Origin: Cellulophaga sp. L1A9
GTDB lineage: Bacteria > Bacteroidota > Bacteroidia > Flavobacteriales > Flavobacteriaceae
Direction: 5' to 3'
Assembly: GCF_009797025.1 (NCBI RefSeq)
Contig: NZ_CP047027.1
Location: 4,650,001 to 4,714,000, forward strand
Length of the DNA stretch: 64,000 nucleotides
Part shown: one piece after another, positions 27,415 through 36,554 of the stretch
How the letters are laid out: every line of letters begins with the position of its first letter
Position numbering within the stretch: position 1 is the first letter of the stretch
Position numbers and translations under genes: made by a program
The notes under the pieces: generated by a model
What the model saw: the letters and a program-made list of their open reading frames with translations, nothing else
Told to the model about the DNA's origin: nothing
Database searches by the model: none

Positions 27415-29247
27415 ATGTCTAAAATGATTACCCCTACGCTTATTATCGATGGAGAACGTTTTCTTCCTAAATCTGGTTATAAGGTTACTATAGAACAATC
27501 CATGGGTACCCACAGCTCTTTTAGTGTGGTTTTTCAAACCAATGCTACCGAAGGGTACGGCGGTACACTCATGAATAATTCTATTAATTATTCCGGTAAA
27601 AAACTATCTATAGGGGTTAATGATGGTGAGCTAGAATATGTAGGGATCATTACTTCTGTAGCTTTACAAAAAGGGATTGGCGCTTCTGGCGCTATTGTGC
27701 TTTCAGGACAAGGGGCTAGTATTTTACTCTCGCGCTCCGTACAATGTTTTAGCTATGAAGAAGGGTCTTCTTTTAGCCAAGTAGTGAGTGATACCTTTAA
27801 TGGACACTCCACAGATTTATTAAAAATGGAAATAGGAAATGGAACTAACATCCGTTTGCCTTATACCGTACAATACAACGAATCCGATTTTTCTTTCTTA
27901 CAACGTATGTGTGCTCGTTATGGCGTTTGGATGTATGACAATGGGAGAACCTTTTGCGTAGGACGCACGGGAGACAAGCAATTTAATGGGGTGTATGGTC
28001 AGGATATTCAAACCTTTGGCCTCTCCACTACCCTACAGTCCCAAAATAGCGGCTTTACTTCTAAAGATTGGGTCAATGATAGTGAATTAGAATCCGTTTC
28101 TTCATCGTACAGTGCACAAAGCGGACATATGTATGCTGGGAATGTAAAAAGAGAATCAGAAGGTTTATTTGCCAAGAAAGAAAACTACTCTTGGAATCAC
28201 AATCAGAATGAATATAGCGGACAACAAGGTTTAGATCATGTAGCAAAAGTTGATACCTTATCTAAAGCGGCAAATATGATTATTGCCAACGGATCTTCAG
28301 AAATTGTCGGTTTACGTGTGGGTGATAATTTAACCATTGAAGGCGTTAGTTTTTCTGATAAAACACGTAGAGATGCGTTTGGATCCTATATGGTTACCAA
28401 AGTAGCGCACCGTTTTGATCATAGTGGTAATTATGAAAATCATTTTGAAGGCGTACCAGAAGGAACAGAACACCCACATTATAGTGCGGTATTTGCCACA
28501 CCGTCTGCAGAAGAACAACGTGGTGTTGTTTTAGATAACAATGACCCTGACGGATTAGGCCGTATAAAAGTACAGTTTGGTTGGCAGCGCAGAATGGGCA
28601 CTTCTACCCCATGGATAAAAATGAATACCCCATATGGTGGTAACGGTAAAGGCTTTTACTTTATTCCTGAACTGGACGAAGAAGTACTCGTAGGTTTTGA
28701 AAACAACAATCCAGAAAAACCCTATGTATTGAGTGCTGGTTTTAATAGCAGTGCCAAAAGTGGTATGGCGGATGCAGATAATAATCTGAAAACTATTCGT
28801 ACCCGTAGTGGCCATACTATAGAATTGAATGATACTGATGGCGAAGAAAAAATAAACATTTATGATCATGAAGGAAGCATAATTACATTTGATACACAAG
28901 CCAAATCATTATATATAACCGCTACTGAAAATATTGAATTTCAAGCAAAAAATATAAAAATGATAGCTGAAGAAAATATAGACATTCAAGCTCAAGGAGA
29001 TATCAACACAGCATCGGAAGGAGATACAAGTATTATATCCGAAAGTACATTAGCATTACAATCTGCATTAGATACTACAATTAATAGCGATTCTAATATA
29101 GCAATTGAAGCTACAAGTGACACCACAATATCAGGTACTAACACTATAATTGAGGGGCAAGTATCTGTTGAACTCAATGGAGCACAAACAAAAGTAACAG
29201 GTAGTGCGCTAACAGAAGTTTCTGGCGCAATCGTAAAAATAAATTAA
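27415..29247 (+). CDS. vgrG: Type VI secretion system spike protein VgrG
   Basis: A 610-residue spike protein of the Bacteroidota (subtype iii) T6SS. Residues 1-~360 are the gp27-like base (TIEQSMGTHSSFSVVFQ, NESDFSFLQRMCARYGVWMY). Residues ~365-450 form the gp5 OB fold (DPDGLGRIKVQFGWQRRMG, ELDEEVLVGFENNNPEKPYV). The C-terminal ~125 residues are a short-period beta-helix needle with repeated N/D-I/T strands. The end is blunt, so the effectors are probably loaded through the PAAR tip and the following genes rather than fused. The PAAR gene starts 12 bp downstream. Confidence 0.93.
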   Translation: MSKMITPTLIIDGERFLPKSGYKVTIEQSMGTHSSFSVVFQTNATEGYGGTLMNNSINYSGKKLSIGVNDGELEYVGIITSVALQKGIGASGAIVLSGQGASILLSRSVQCFSYEEGSSFSQVVSDTFNGHSTDLLKMEIGNGTNIRLPYTVQYNESDFSFLQRMCARYGVWMYDNGRTFCVGRTGDKQFNGVYGQDIQTFGLSTTLQSQNSGFTSKDWVNDSELESVSSSYSAQSGHMYAGNVKRESEGLFAKKENYSWNHNQNEYSGQQGLDHVAKVDTLSKAANMIIANGSSEIVGLRVGDNLTIEGVSFSDKTRRDAFGSYMVTKVAHRFDHSGNYENHFEGVPEGTEHPHYSAVFATPSAEEQRGVVLDNNDPDGLGRIKVQFGWQRRMGTSTPWIKMNTPYGGNGKGFYFIPELDEEVLVGFENNNPEKPYVLSAGFNSSAKSGMADADNNLKTIRTRSGHTIELNDTDGEEKINIYDHEGSIITFDTQAKSLYITATENIEFQAKNIKMIAEENIDIQAQGDINTASEGDTSIISESTLALQSALDTTINSDSNIAIEATSDTTISGTNTIIEGQVSVELNGAQTKVTGSALTEVSGAIVKIN

Positions 29248-29259
29248 AAACATAATAGT

Positions 29260-29724
29260 ATGCCAGGACCAGCAGCAACAGTAGGAAGCATGCATGTATG
29301 CCCAATGCTAAACCCAGGAACACCCCCTCCACCTCATGTTGGAGGACCAATATCTGGGCCCGGAGTACCAACAGTTTTAATTGGAGGTAAACCCGCTTCA
29401 GTAATTGGCGATTTGTGCACCTGTGCAGGGCCACCTGATACTATAGTAATGGGTGAAGGAACTGTATTAATCGGCGGAAAACCCGCTGTTACAATGGGAG
29501 ATTCTACTGCGCACGGAGGAGCTATTTCAGCAGGAGAACCTACTGTTCTAATTGGCACAGGTACAAGTGCTGCAACCGCAATTATGCCCCTACATAAAAT
29601 ACCATTCCCTACTATTAATTCAAACCTTAGAGGACAACTAACTGAGGCTATTGCTAAGCAAGAGGCGCTTCGTGAAGAAGCAGATAAAAATGGGTATTTA
29701 AACGATTTTTCATTTAGTATGTAG
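29260..29724 (+). CDS. PAAR domain protein (T6SS spike tip)
   Basis: A 154-residue protein made of PAAR repeats: PGPAATVGSMHVCPM, GPGVPTVLIGGKPASVIGD, EGTVLIGGKPAVTMGDSTAH and AGEPTVLIG. His and Cys residues for zinc binding at the cone tip are present (HVCP, CTCAGPP, AHGG). A 35-residue charged C-terminal tail follows. It caps VgrG and presumably docks the 970-residue effector, whose gene starts 2 bp after the stop. Confidence 0.92.
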   Translation: MPGPAATVGSMHVCPMLNPGTPPPPHVGGPISGPGVPTVLIGGKPASVIGDLCTCAGPPDTIVMGEGTVLIGGKPAVTMGDSTAHGGAISAGEPTVLIGTGTSAATAIMPLHKIPFPTINSNLRGQLTEAIAKQEALREEADKNGYLNDFSFSM

Positions 29725-29726
29725 TT

Positions 29727-32639
29727 ATGAACATAGAATATCCTTACAATATAAAATCTTTAACAGACAGTTTAAAATCTAGTAATAGATTTGGTATATA
29801 CCCTATTGGTAAATTTAATGCATGGCATGGAGGAATACATATTGAAGGTGACTCACATGTAAAATGCATAGCTGATGGTAGGGTTATAGCATACAGGATA
29901 CCAACTAAATATTTCTATGAAGATATAGGAAAGGGAAAAGACAATCCTAAATATTCTAATGGTTTTGTATTAATGCAACACTATTATAAGAGCGAAGAGG
30001 GTTTAGAGTTTACTTTTTATAGTCTGTACAATCATTTAATGAGTAAAAAAGACTACGAAAAAGATGACTATAGCAAGAAAAAAATACCAGACGTTCTCGC
30101 TGAATTTTCTTATATAGTATCAGACCAGGCTAAAGATGCTATCAATGGATTAGAAGTTTACAAATTAAATAGTGAAAAGGAATTAGACAGAACAAATCCT
30201 GTTTTTTTAAAATATAAAACAACTGTTGATACATTAACCAATAATGGGAAAGAAATATTATTAGAAAAAGATAAAAGATATAAAAAGATTGAATGCAAAG
30301 ATTATGAAGGAAACACACATAGTGATGTTTACGTTTCTAAGGGTCTTATAGTAAATGGCAAGGCTAATTATAAAGGAGACAAGTCACCTAAGAAGGGAGT
30401 TATTGTTTATGAAGAAGCTAAAGATACTTCAGAACAATTGAGAGTAATAGAGAAAAACACAAAAAGTACGAAAATCAAAATAGATAAAAAAAAGAGTACT
30501 AATGAATGGTTAAAGTTAGAAGATGAAGAAGGATTTATTAAAAATGATGATAATCTAACAAAAACAAAAACAATTGATGCAGATAACCTTATTTTTGATA
30601 AGGTAGTAAAATCAGATGGATTGCTTAAAGCGGGAACAATTATAGGTCATACAGGCTTGTTTGATTCGCCTAGCATTTCAAAATACAGAGCGGCACATGT
30701 TGAGGTTTTTAGTTTTGAAGATCCAAAAGATTTTTTAAAAGGTGGAAAGGATGCAGAGAAAGAAGAGAATAAAAAATTCTTAAAAATTGATAAAGGAGCT
30801 GAACTACAATTAAATTTAAAAATTAGTGTTTCCATAAAAAAACACACTCCAGTAAAAATTTTAGAAATTGATGACAATTATTGTAAGATACAAATAATTA
30901 AACCAAGTGCAGAAGTATTTCACAAACACCTTTATGATGGATATGATGATGGAAAAGGCCACTATACCATTAAAGCTGATTATACAGAAATTATAGATGG
31001 AGTTGAAAAAGAAATTAAATGTTATGAAATTATAAAAGCCTCTTTTGGTAAATATTTAACAGCAGACTCCAAATTATATAGTAAAAATTATAGCATTTAT
31101 AAAAACACAGAAAAACGAGAAGCTGAATATCGGCCTGAACATCATGATCAAACTTTTTGGGTAAAAAATAATACTGCTATACAAAAAGAAAATGCAGAAA
31201 GTACATTAATAAAACCTGTAAAAAATGATGAGTTTATTTTAGCCGAAGATATAAAAGAGTATTATATATCAAAACCTAGTACTGAAAGTGATACTATTAT
31301 CACGAAAGAAATCTTGAGAATTAATAGTGCTAGTATACCTAAACATAAAGATGGTGAAAAACAATATTATAAAATAACATATAATAAAAAAGAAGGATGG
31401 ATTAAAACGGATGATACCAAAATAAAAAAAATATCAGCATTTAATTGGGAAGAATTTGGTTTTGAAACTATGGACGCTGGTGACGAATATTGTTATAGTG
31501 TAAAAGATGTAGAAAACAACATTGAAACCTCTCCTTTTTTAGAAAAAATATGGAAAACTATTGATGAAAATAATGATAATATCATCGATGAAAATGAATG
31601 GAATAGAGCAAAAAATACAAAAGTATTATCACAGTTTAGCAAATTAGTTTGCAAACATAAAAGTGAATGGAGCTATACTGAGTCCGAAATTGAAAAAGAA
31701 ATAAAAGAATATTATAAAATAGGATTAAACCAAGCTACAGGAGATAAGAAAAAAAATCTAGAAAAAAAACAGGATGAAAATATAGCTTTATTAAAAAAAC
31801 GGGTAAAAAACACCTGTTTTTGGGATAAGGTAGAAAAAGGAGAACAAGAAACTAAAAGTACTTTTTCAAATTTATCAACACTAACATTACTGCCTGCTGC
31901 TTTTATATATTATTATTTTACGAATGAAGAAAAAAAAGAATCTGATAAAAAAAACATTAGAACCTTTAAAACTTCACAAAAAAATGTTTGGCATTTTCAT
32001 CCAATTGCTTTTATTGAACAAATGAAACTCATTACCGGAGGTGTTAATCATACATTTGATAATAAGTATAAGGCTACAGGAAATGAAGTTTATATTAATG
32101 TTATAACTCCAAAAGGTAGAGATTTAGAAGGCCCTTTGGTGGTATTCGATAGTTCAGGCATATTATTTAAAACACATTCATTATGTAGAGGATCTAGCAG
32201 TGATAGATTTACAGGTGGTGGTAATGGTGATACTCCAACAGGAAAAGCCAGCACTTCCTATGACTCAATAAGACATAAAGGAGAATACAGTTATGGTAAT
32301 TATGGTTTAATAGATTTGATAGGTTTAGAAGGTGAATTTAAAAAAGCTACTAGTAATGGAAGAGCTGGTATAGCTATTCATTGTGGTCACACTTCTGGGT
32401 ATTATAAAAAATCACTAGAAGATATAGGTAAATTAATGGGTACACATGGATGCATAAGAGTTTATAATAATGAAATGAAAAAATTAGGAGAATTATATTC
32501 TGATTTAAAAAGTCAAGGAAAAAAAATCTATTGTTATATAGAAGACCATGATGGAGATATTAATGATGTTTATAAATTTTATGATTTAAAGAGAGATATA
32601 AAAGACAAATCAAGAGGAGCTAGATCCGCTAATCAATAA
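29727..32639 (+). CDS. T6SS effector candidate: M23-like N-terminus and L,D-transpeptidase-like C-terminus
   Basis: A 970-residue protein directly behind VgrG and PAAR. The N-terminus has an M23/LytM-like pattern (AWHGGIHIEGD, CIADGRVIAY; later GTIIGHTGLFDS and AAHVEVFSF near 305-325), but the usual HxxxD zinc pair reads H34/H38, so activity is doubtful. An SH3-like insert lies around 220-275. Further on come an EF-hand-like loop (DENNDNIIDENEW, ~612), a hydrophobic segment (~718-733) and the motif WHFHPIAFIEQM (~755). The C-terminus reads GIAIHCGH, then LMGTHGCIRVYNNEM (~905), matching the H...S/T-H-G-C-I-R site of YkuD L,D-transpeptidases. A peptidoglycan-targeting cargo is inferred. Confidence 0.75.
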   Translation: MNIEYPYNIKSLTDSLKSSNRFGIYPIGKFNAWHGGIHIEGDSHVKCIADGRVIAYRIPTKYFYEDIGKGKDNPKYSNGFVLMQHYYKSEEGLEFTFYSLYNHLMSKKDYEKDDYSKKKIPDVLAEFSYIVSDQAKDAINGLEVYKLNSEKELDRTNPVFLKYKTTVDTLTNNGKEILLEKDKRYKKIECKDYEGNTHSDVYVSKGLIVNGKANYKGDKSPKKGVIVYEEAKDTSEQLRVIEKNTKSTKIKIDKKKSTNEWLKLEDEEGFIKNDDNLTKTKTIDADNLIFDKVVKSDGLLKAGTIIGHTGLFDSPSISKYRAAHVEVFSFEDPKDFLKGGKDAEKEENKKFLKIDKGAELQLNLKISVSIKKHTPVKILEIDDNYCKIQIIKPSAEVFHKHLYDGYDDGKGHYTIKADYTEIIDGVEKEIKCYEIIKASFGKYLTADSKLYSKNYSIYKNTEKREAEYRPEHHDQTFWVKNNTAIQKENAESTLIKPVKNDEFILAEDIKEYYISKPSTESDTIITKEILRINSASIPKHKDGEKQYYKITYNKKEGWIKTDDTKIKKISAFNWEEFGFETMDAGDEYCYSVKDVENNIETSPFLEKIWKTIDENNDNIIDENEWNRAKNTKVLSQFSKLVCKHKSEWSYTESEIEKEIKEYYKIGLNQATGDKKKNLEKKQDENIALLKKRVKNTCFWDKVEKGEQETKSTFSNLSTLTLLPAAFIYYYFTNEEKKESDKKNIRTFKTSQKNVWHFHPIAFIEQMKLITGGVNHTFDNKYKATGNEVYINVITPKGRDLEGPLVVFDSSGILFKTHSLCRGSSSDRFTGGGNGDTPTGKASTSYDSIRHKGEYSYGNYGLIDLIGLEGEFKKATSNGRAGIAIHCGHTSGYYKKSLEDIGKLMGTHGCIRVYNNEMKKLGELYSDLKSQGKKIYCYIEDHDGDINDVYKFYDLKRDIKDKSRGARSANQ

Positions 32640-32643
32640 TGTT

Positions 32644-33522
32644 ATGACAAGAATGGTATTTATATATATATTCCTTGCTTTTTTTTCATGTAAAGATAAA
32701 GAAGTAAGCAAAGTAAATAATGTAGTACATGTTGAAGACACAAAATACTATTCTCCTAATAATGAAGAATATACTACTAAAATAGGTTTAATTAATGATC
32801 CAGATGGATATACTAACGTTAGATTAAAACCAGACTCTGAATCTCTTGTCGTTGGTACTATTTCTAAAAATGAATATTTTTTTTATACAATATCTAATAG
32901 CAATTGGTATTCTGTAAAAACATTAAAGGGATTAAAGGGTTATGTGCACAAAAGCAGAATAAATAATGCTAATAATAATAAGCAGATTTGTGCTACTATA
33001 AATAGTATTGACCCATCAGACTCTTCGTATGACAAAGACACTATTGTTAATATTAATTCTTTAAATAAAAAGACACCTTTTTTGATTAAAGAATTAATTT
33101 ACCCTAGATTAAATCAACAAGAAAAAAGTGACAATACAATTCTTTTTTCCGAAGAGGATATTAAAATAGAAATATCTAAAAATGAATTTAATTTAGATGA
33201 TTATAATGTTGTTAATGATGGAGGTAATCTATCTGTAAAAACAAAAGAAGGAGACGGTGTATATGGTGGATATGCAAATCCTAAATATATAATACAAAGT
33301 ATTGTTATTACGCTTTATAAAGAAGTCTTTAATATATCATCAAAAGAATTCTATAATTTATTAGACCCTAGTTTTGAGAAAGTCATTGTTTACAAAAAAA
33401 GTAATAAACAAATAATTATTTCAATGACAGGAGCAGATAATAATGCTTCCGAAAACTATAACGTGCTATTTGTTTTAGATAAAGGAGAATTATTGAAAAA
33501 ATATGTTTATTTAGGTTTTTGA
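32644..33522 (+). CDS. SH3-domain lipoprotein, candidate periplasmic immunity protein
   Basis: A 292-residue lipoprotein (FIYIFLAFFSCKDKE) starting 4 bp after the putative L,D-transpeptidase effector. Residues ~55-105 form a bacterial SH3 domain (DPDGYTNVRLKPDSESLVVG, NWYSVKTLKGLKGYVHKSRI). The remaining 185 residues are unrecognised. Position and periplasmic location make it the likely immunity partner of the preceding effector; direct evidence is lacking. Confidence 0.7.
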   Translation: MTRMVFIYIFLAFFSCKDKEVSKVNNVVHVEDTKYYSPNNEEYTTKIGLINDPDGYTNVRLKPDSESLVVGTISKNEYFFYTISNSNWYSVKTLKGLKGYVHKSRINNANNNKQICATINSIDPSDSSYDKDTIVNINSLNKKTPFLIKELIYPRLNQQEKSDNTILFSEEDIKIEISKNEFNLDDYNVVNDGGNLSVKTKEGDGVYGGYANPKYIIQSIVITLYKEVFNISSKEFYNLLDPSFEKVIVYKKSNKQIIISMTGADNNASENYNVLFVLDKGELLKKYVYLGF

Positions 33523-33548
33523 TTTATTATAATCCGATAGCGCGTAAC

Positions 33549-33598
33549 CCCCTAGCGCGACATATCCGCAACCCTGGCGCACTTCTGTGAAGTGTGTC
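33549..33598 (+). repeat. Left end of RAYT element, copy 1, with REP-like hairpin
   Basis: A 50 bp block shared with 36416-36465 and placed upstream of each transposase copy. It contains CTAGCGCGACATATCCGC and the hairpin GCGCACTTC-TGT-GAAGTGTG. The CTAGCGC...GTG-C frame resembles the REP-like palindromes found between the toxin cassettes further right. Confidence 0.6.
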
Positions 33599-33642
33599 TA
33601 ATTTTCTTTAGTATTTGCGATGCAATTTATTATCTTGAAACT

Positions 33643-34278
33643 ATGTCTCAGAGATATAAAGTTATAGATAGTACCGTTCCAACATTTGTGACAATAACAA
33701 TAATTGATTGGGTAGATTTATTTATCCGACCAACCTATTTTAAAATATTGGATGATTCTCTAAATTATTGTATTGTAAACAAAGGATTAACCGTACATGC
33801 GTACGTATATATGAGTAGTCATATACATCTTATTATTAGTTCGCAAGAAAACGAGTTGTAGGACATTATTCGCGATTTGAAAAAACACACCTCTAAGGAA
33901 TTTATAAAAGCGATAAAAGAACTTCCTGAAAGTAGAAGGGAGTGGCTTTTAGCTAAATTTGATTATGCAGCAAAGCGTGTAAAGAAAGGTGTTAGTTATA
34001 AGGTTTGGAAAGATGGGTATCATCCCGTAATTTTAGATACTAGCAAAAAAATAGAACAACGTATAAATTATATACATTATAATCCTGTGGCTTCAGAATT
34101 AGTTTATCATGAAAGAAGAGATTGGAAAAACAGTAGCTATGCAATCTATGAAGAGGACAATATAGAAATCCCTTCGGTTAAAGTACGTCCTCTATGGTAA
34201 TTTGAAATAGAAAAACAATTAGTCACGCTTTACAAAAGCGCGCCAGGTTCTGCGATTATAGATGTGGCCCGAGTAGAA
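33643..34278 (+). pseudogene. REP-associated tyrosine transposase (IS200/Y1 type), copy 1, two nonsense mutations
   Basis: Starts MSQRYKVIDSTVPTF and carries the Y1 transposase His-U-His motif as SSHIHLIIS (about 65-73), the HxH site of single-strand DNA transposases. Compared with the copy at 36555 it has TAG for CAG at 33859-33861 and TAA for TCA at 34198-34200, so the product is broken into three. Nucleotide identity between the copies stops abruptly after GAGTAGAA at 34278. Confidence 0.8.
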
Positions 34279-34781
34279 AAAGGAAATACTATTTTAGTTG
34301 GAGAACAAGTGTTAAGGTTCTTAAAAATTATGAAGTTCAAGGCGGAAGTTTAGGTAATAAACTTCCTGAGACATATGATAATGGAACCTATAAATACAGT
34401 AATGTTATTCAAACTGTCATTAACTTAACTGATGGCTCTCTTAAGAAAACAGGAGATGAGCTTTTAGGCGTTAGATATATTGACAGTCAATTATCTAAAA
34501 AGAAACCTGTATTAGTTGGTGTTGATAAAGGTAAAAATAAGACTTACAATAAAGATAACAGTACAGAACATTTCTTCGTAATCACCGGGAGAAAATGTGA
34601 AAATGGTAAAATCTACTATAGATACTTTGAAGTTGGTACATTTGAGAGTAATAAAGTACTAAAAGGAGTTACAACTAAAAATAAATTATATTTAAAAGAA
34701 GATAACACATTAGTAGGCATTAAACCTGAAGATAAAAAAAACACAGTATTAACAGTTACACAAGTAAGAAAAAACAAATAA
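34279..34781 (+). pseudogene. Headless C-terminal fragment of a putative effector
   Basis: After the transposase break an open frame without a start codon runs to TAA at 34779-34781. It reads FSWRTSVKVLKNYEVQGG, YIDSQLSKKKPVLVGVDKG and STEHFFVITGRKCENGKIYY. A segment of the type K-K-P-V-L-V-G-V followed by E-H-F-F-V-I-T-G is what C39/papain-like cysteine peptidases and amidases show around the catalytic His. The nucleophile region would lie at the lost or altered 5' end. It is followed 2 bp later by a lipoprotein gene, so it was probably an effector whose 5' part was removed at the transposase junction. Confidence 0.5.
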
Positions 34782-34783
34782 TA

Positions 34784-35713
34784 ATGACAATGATTAAATT
34801 TTTTAACTATTTTTTCTTACTGTTTTTTTTGTGTAGTTGCACAGGTCAAGACATTAAACTAAATGAAGGGACTTTTATAGAAGTATCAAAAATAAATGAA
34901 AAAGACATATTATTATATCCTTGTTCCGCAAGCATAAACACAATAGTATTAACTGGCGGCTTTATTGAAGAAATTACTGGTCAAGAAACAATTAGAGCAG
35001 AGATTTTAAACAAAAAAATAAAAAAAAATGTTATCAACTTTAAATTAAAAAATGATAATAATTATACTTTTGAATTAATTGATTCAAAAAAACATTATTG
35101 GAAAATTAATGAACGTATTTATGTAGAAAATAAGTTTTCAAATACAATAGAAAAAATACAAGAACCTTGCTCTGAATGTTTTTCAGAGGAAGAATGTGAT
35201 TTGTTGAGAAAACAAAATAATGAATTAGCTCTTGAGGAGTTCATCTATAAAGATAAAAAAACATTAGAAACTATAAAAGGAGATTTTAACAACGATGCTT
35301 TAGAAGATGCTATAATAGTTACTGACATAGGAGATAAGAATAATAATTCAGAGCATTATCTATTAACAATACTATTGCAGTCATCAAAAAAAGGTCTTTA
35401 TAAATTATTTTTTGAATCTAGTTCAATATTACCATGTTTAAATTGTGAGGAATGGAATAGTGACGCTGACTATTCGTATTATGATTTAAAGTTAGATAAT
35501 GGAACTTTATCATTTTCAACAAACAGAACAAATAACAACTTAAACGAATGGGATACAAATACATACATTTTTAAAAATAACGAAGAAGGAATGAAACTAC
35601 AAAAAGTGACCAAAAACTTTGGGAAATTAGATTCAGATGATGAAATAACTAAAGAATTGGGTGATTTTAATTTTTTAGATTTAAAGAAATTTAATGTTTA
35701 TAAAGTAGAATAA
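34784..35713 (+). CDS. Lipoprotein, candidate immunity protein of the truncated effector
   Basis: A 309-residue lipoprotein (FLLFFLCSCTGQ) of unknown family. The second half contains GDFNNDALEDAIIVTDIGD, a Ca-binding-like FG-GAP/VCBS-style strand, and paired cysteines (EPCSECFSEEEC, PCLNCEEW). Position right behind the headless effector fragment, together with periplasmic targeting, suggests retained immunity after the effector was lost. Confidence 0.6.
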   Translation: MTMIKFFNYFFLLFFLCSCTGQDIKLNEGTFIEVSKINEKDILLYPCSASINTIVLTGGFIEEITGQETIRAEILNKKIKKNVINFKLKNDNNYTFELIDSKKHYWKINERIYVENKFSNTIEKIQEPCSECFSEEECDLLRKQNNELALEEFIYKDKKTLETIKGDFNNDALEDAIIVTDIGDKNNNSEHYLLTILLQSSKKGLYKLFFESSSILPCLNCEEWNSDADYSYYDLKLDNGTLSFSTNRTNNNLNEWDTNTYIFKNNEEGMKLQKVTKNFGKLDSDDEITKELGDFNFLDLKKFNVYKVE

Positions 35714-35724
35714 GTTCCCAGCCC

Positions 35725-35755
35725 CGCTCCCGCTAGTTTGTAACTAGTGGCAATT
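35725..35755. repeat. REP-like palindrome
   Basis: CGCTAGTTTGTAACTAGTGGC has paired arms CTAGT/ACTAG around TTGTA, with the GCTAG...GTGGC frame shared by the palindromes between the Rhs cassettes, and the same AGAGTAAG text follows. Confidence 0.6.
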
Positions 35756-35779
35756 AAGAGTAAGCTATAAAAACATATA

Positions 35780-35818
35780 AGAAAAGCCACAGTTTAAAAC
35801 GCTGTGGTTTTTTAGTTT
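35780..35818. terminator. Bidirectional terminator
   Basis: AAAAGCCACAG and CTGTGGTTTTTT pair between the convergent lipoprotein gene and the small membrane protein gene. Confidence 0.75.
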
Positions 35819-36139
35819 TTAAAGAGGTTTATAGTTTTTAAACTCATTATAATAATGTCTTGCAAAAAGAAAACATATAATGGCCATACTTATAGCCATA
35901 CTAAAAGCAAAATACCCATAACCAATACCACCAATTTTAGCTTTTGTATAAAAAGAAATTGGAGAAATACCCACAAGTAAGACTGTTGTTATAAGCATAA
36001 AAGCAGCAATAGTAAAAGGAGAATATTTATAGGTAATTAAATGGCTATAAGTTTTAGCTTTTTTCGGGTTTTTATGGAGGTCAAAGCTCAATTGAACCAG
36101 ACGGGTAATAGTATTAAGAATAAGAAAAAAATAGCTCAT
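35819..36139 (-). CDS. Small integral membrane protein, unknown function
   Basis: A 106-residue protein with a hydrophobic N-terminal segment and two strong membrane helices (FTIAAFMLITTVLLVGISP, YGYFAFSMAISMAIICFLF). It lies 12 bp downstream of an XRE-type regulator remnant on the same strand, so the two probably were one operon. That operon lost its promoter end when the transposase copy 2 arrived. Confidence 0.6.
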   Translation of the reverse strand: MSYFFLILNTITRLVQLSFDLHKNPKKAKTYSHLITYKYSPFTIAAFMLITTVLLVGISPISFYTKAKIGGIGYGYFAFSMAISMAIICFLFARHYYNEFKNYKPL

Positions 36140-36151
36140 AAGTTTTATAAT

Positions 36152-36415
36152 TTATTTAGCAAAAGCTTGTTTAGTTTTTACGTTTTGTAATAAGCTATCA
36201 ATAGTATATAAAATACAGTTTTTGTCGTGTTCAGGCAGTTTACTAAGTTGCTGTAAACGTTTAAGCATTGCGGTATCTTTTAAAAGATTTGCATCTTCAT
36301 TTTCACCTAATAAATACCCTACAGTTGTATCTAATGCTTTAGCAATATTTTTAACAACATCAATCGTTGGTTTAGCTTGTTCTCTTTCGTAGCGTCCAAT
36401 AATAGAAGGATGAAG
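36152..36415 (-). pseudogene. XRE-family regulator gene truncated by the RAYT element
   Basis: On the minus strand the frame reads LHPSIIGRYEREQAKPTIDV, then VKNIAKALDTTVGYLLGEN, the second half of a Cro/C1-type helix-turn-helix, with a helical tail ending in KTKQAFAK and a stop at 36152. The N-terminal part is missing: the sequence changes at 36415/36416 into the RAYT left end. This gives a precise insertion or rearrangement point and shows that the element came after the regulator. Confidence 0.75.
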
Positions 36416-36465
36416 CCCCTAGCGCGACATATCCGCAACCCTGGCGCACTTCTGTGAAGTGTGTC
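36416..36465 (+). repeat. Left end of RAYT element, copy 2
   Basis: Same 50 bp block as at 33549, including the GCGCACTTC-TGT-GAAGTGTG hairpin. It abuts the cut XRE gene directly. Confidence 0.6.
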
Positions 36466-36554
36466 TAATTTTCTTTAGTATTTGCAATGCAATTTATAAT
36501 GTTTAAACAAGGTCTCAGAGATATAAAGTCATAGATAGTGCCGTTCCAACATTT

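Noticed and set aside
29174..29558. Two minus-strand frames opposite the PAAR gene
   Set aside because: Shadows of a Gly/Pro-rich coding repeat on the plus strand.
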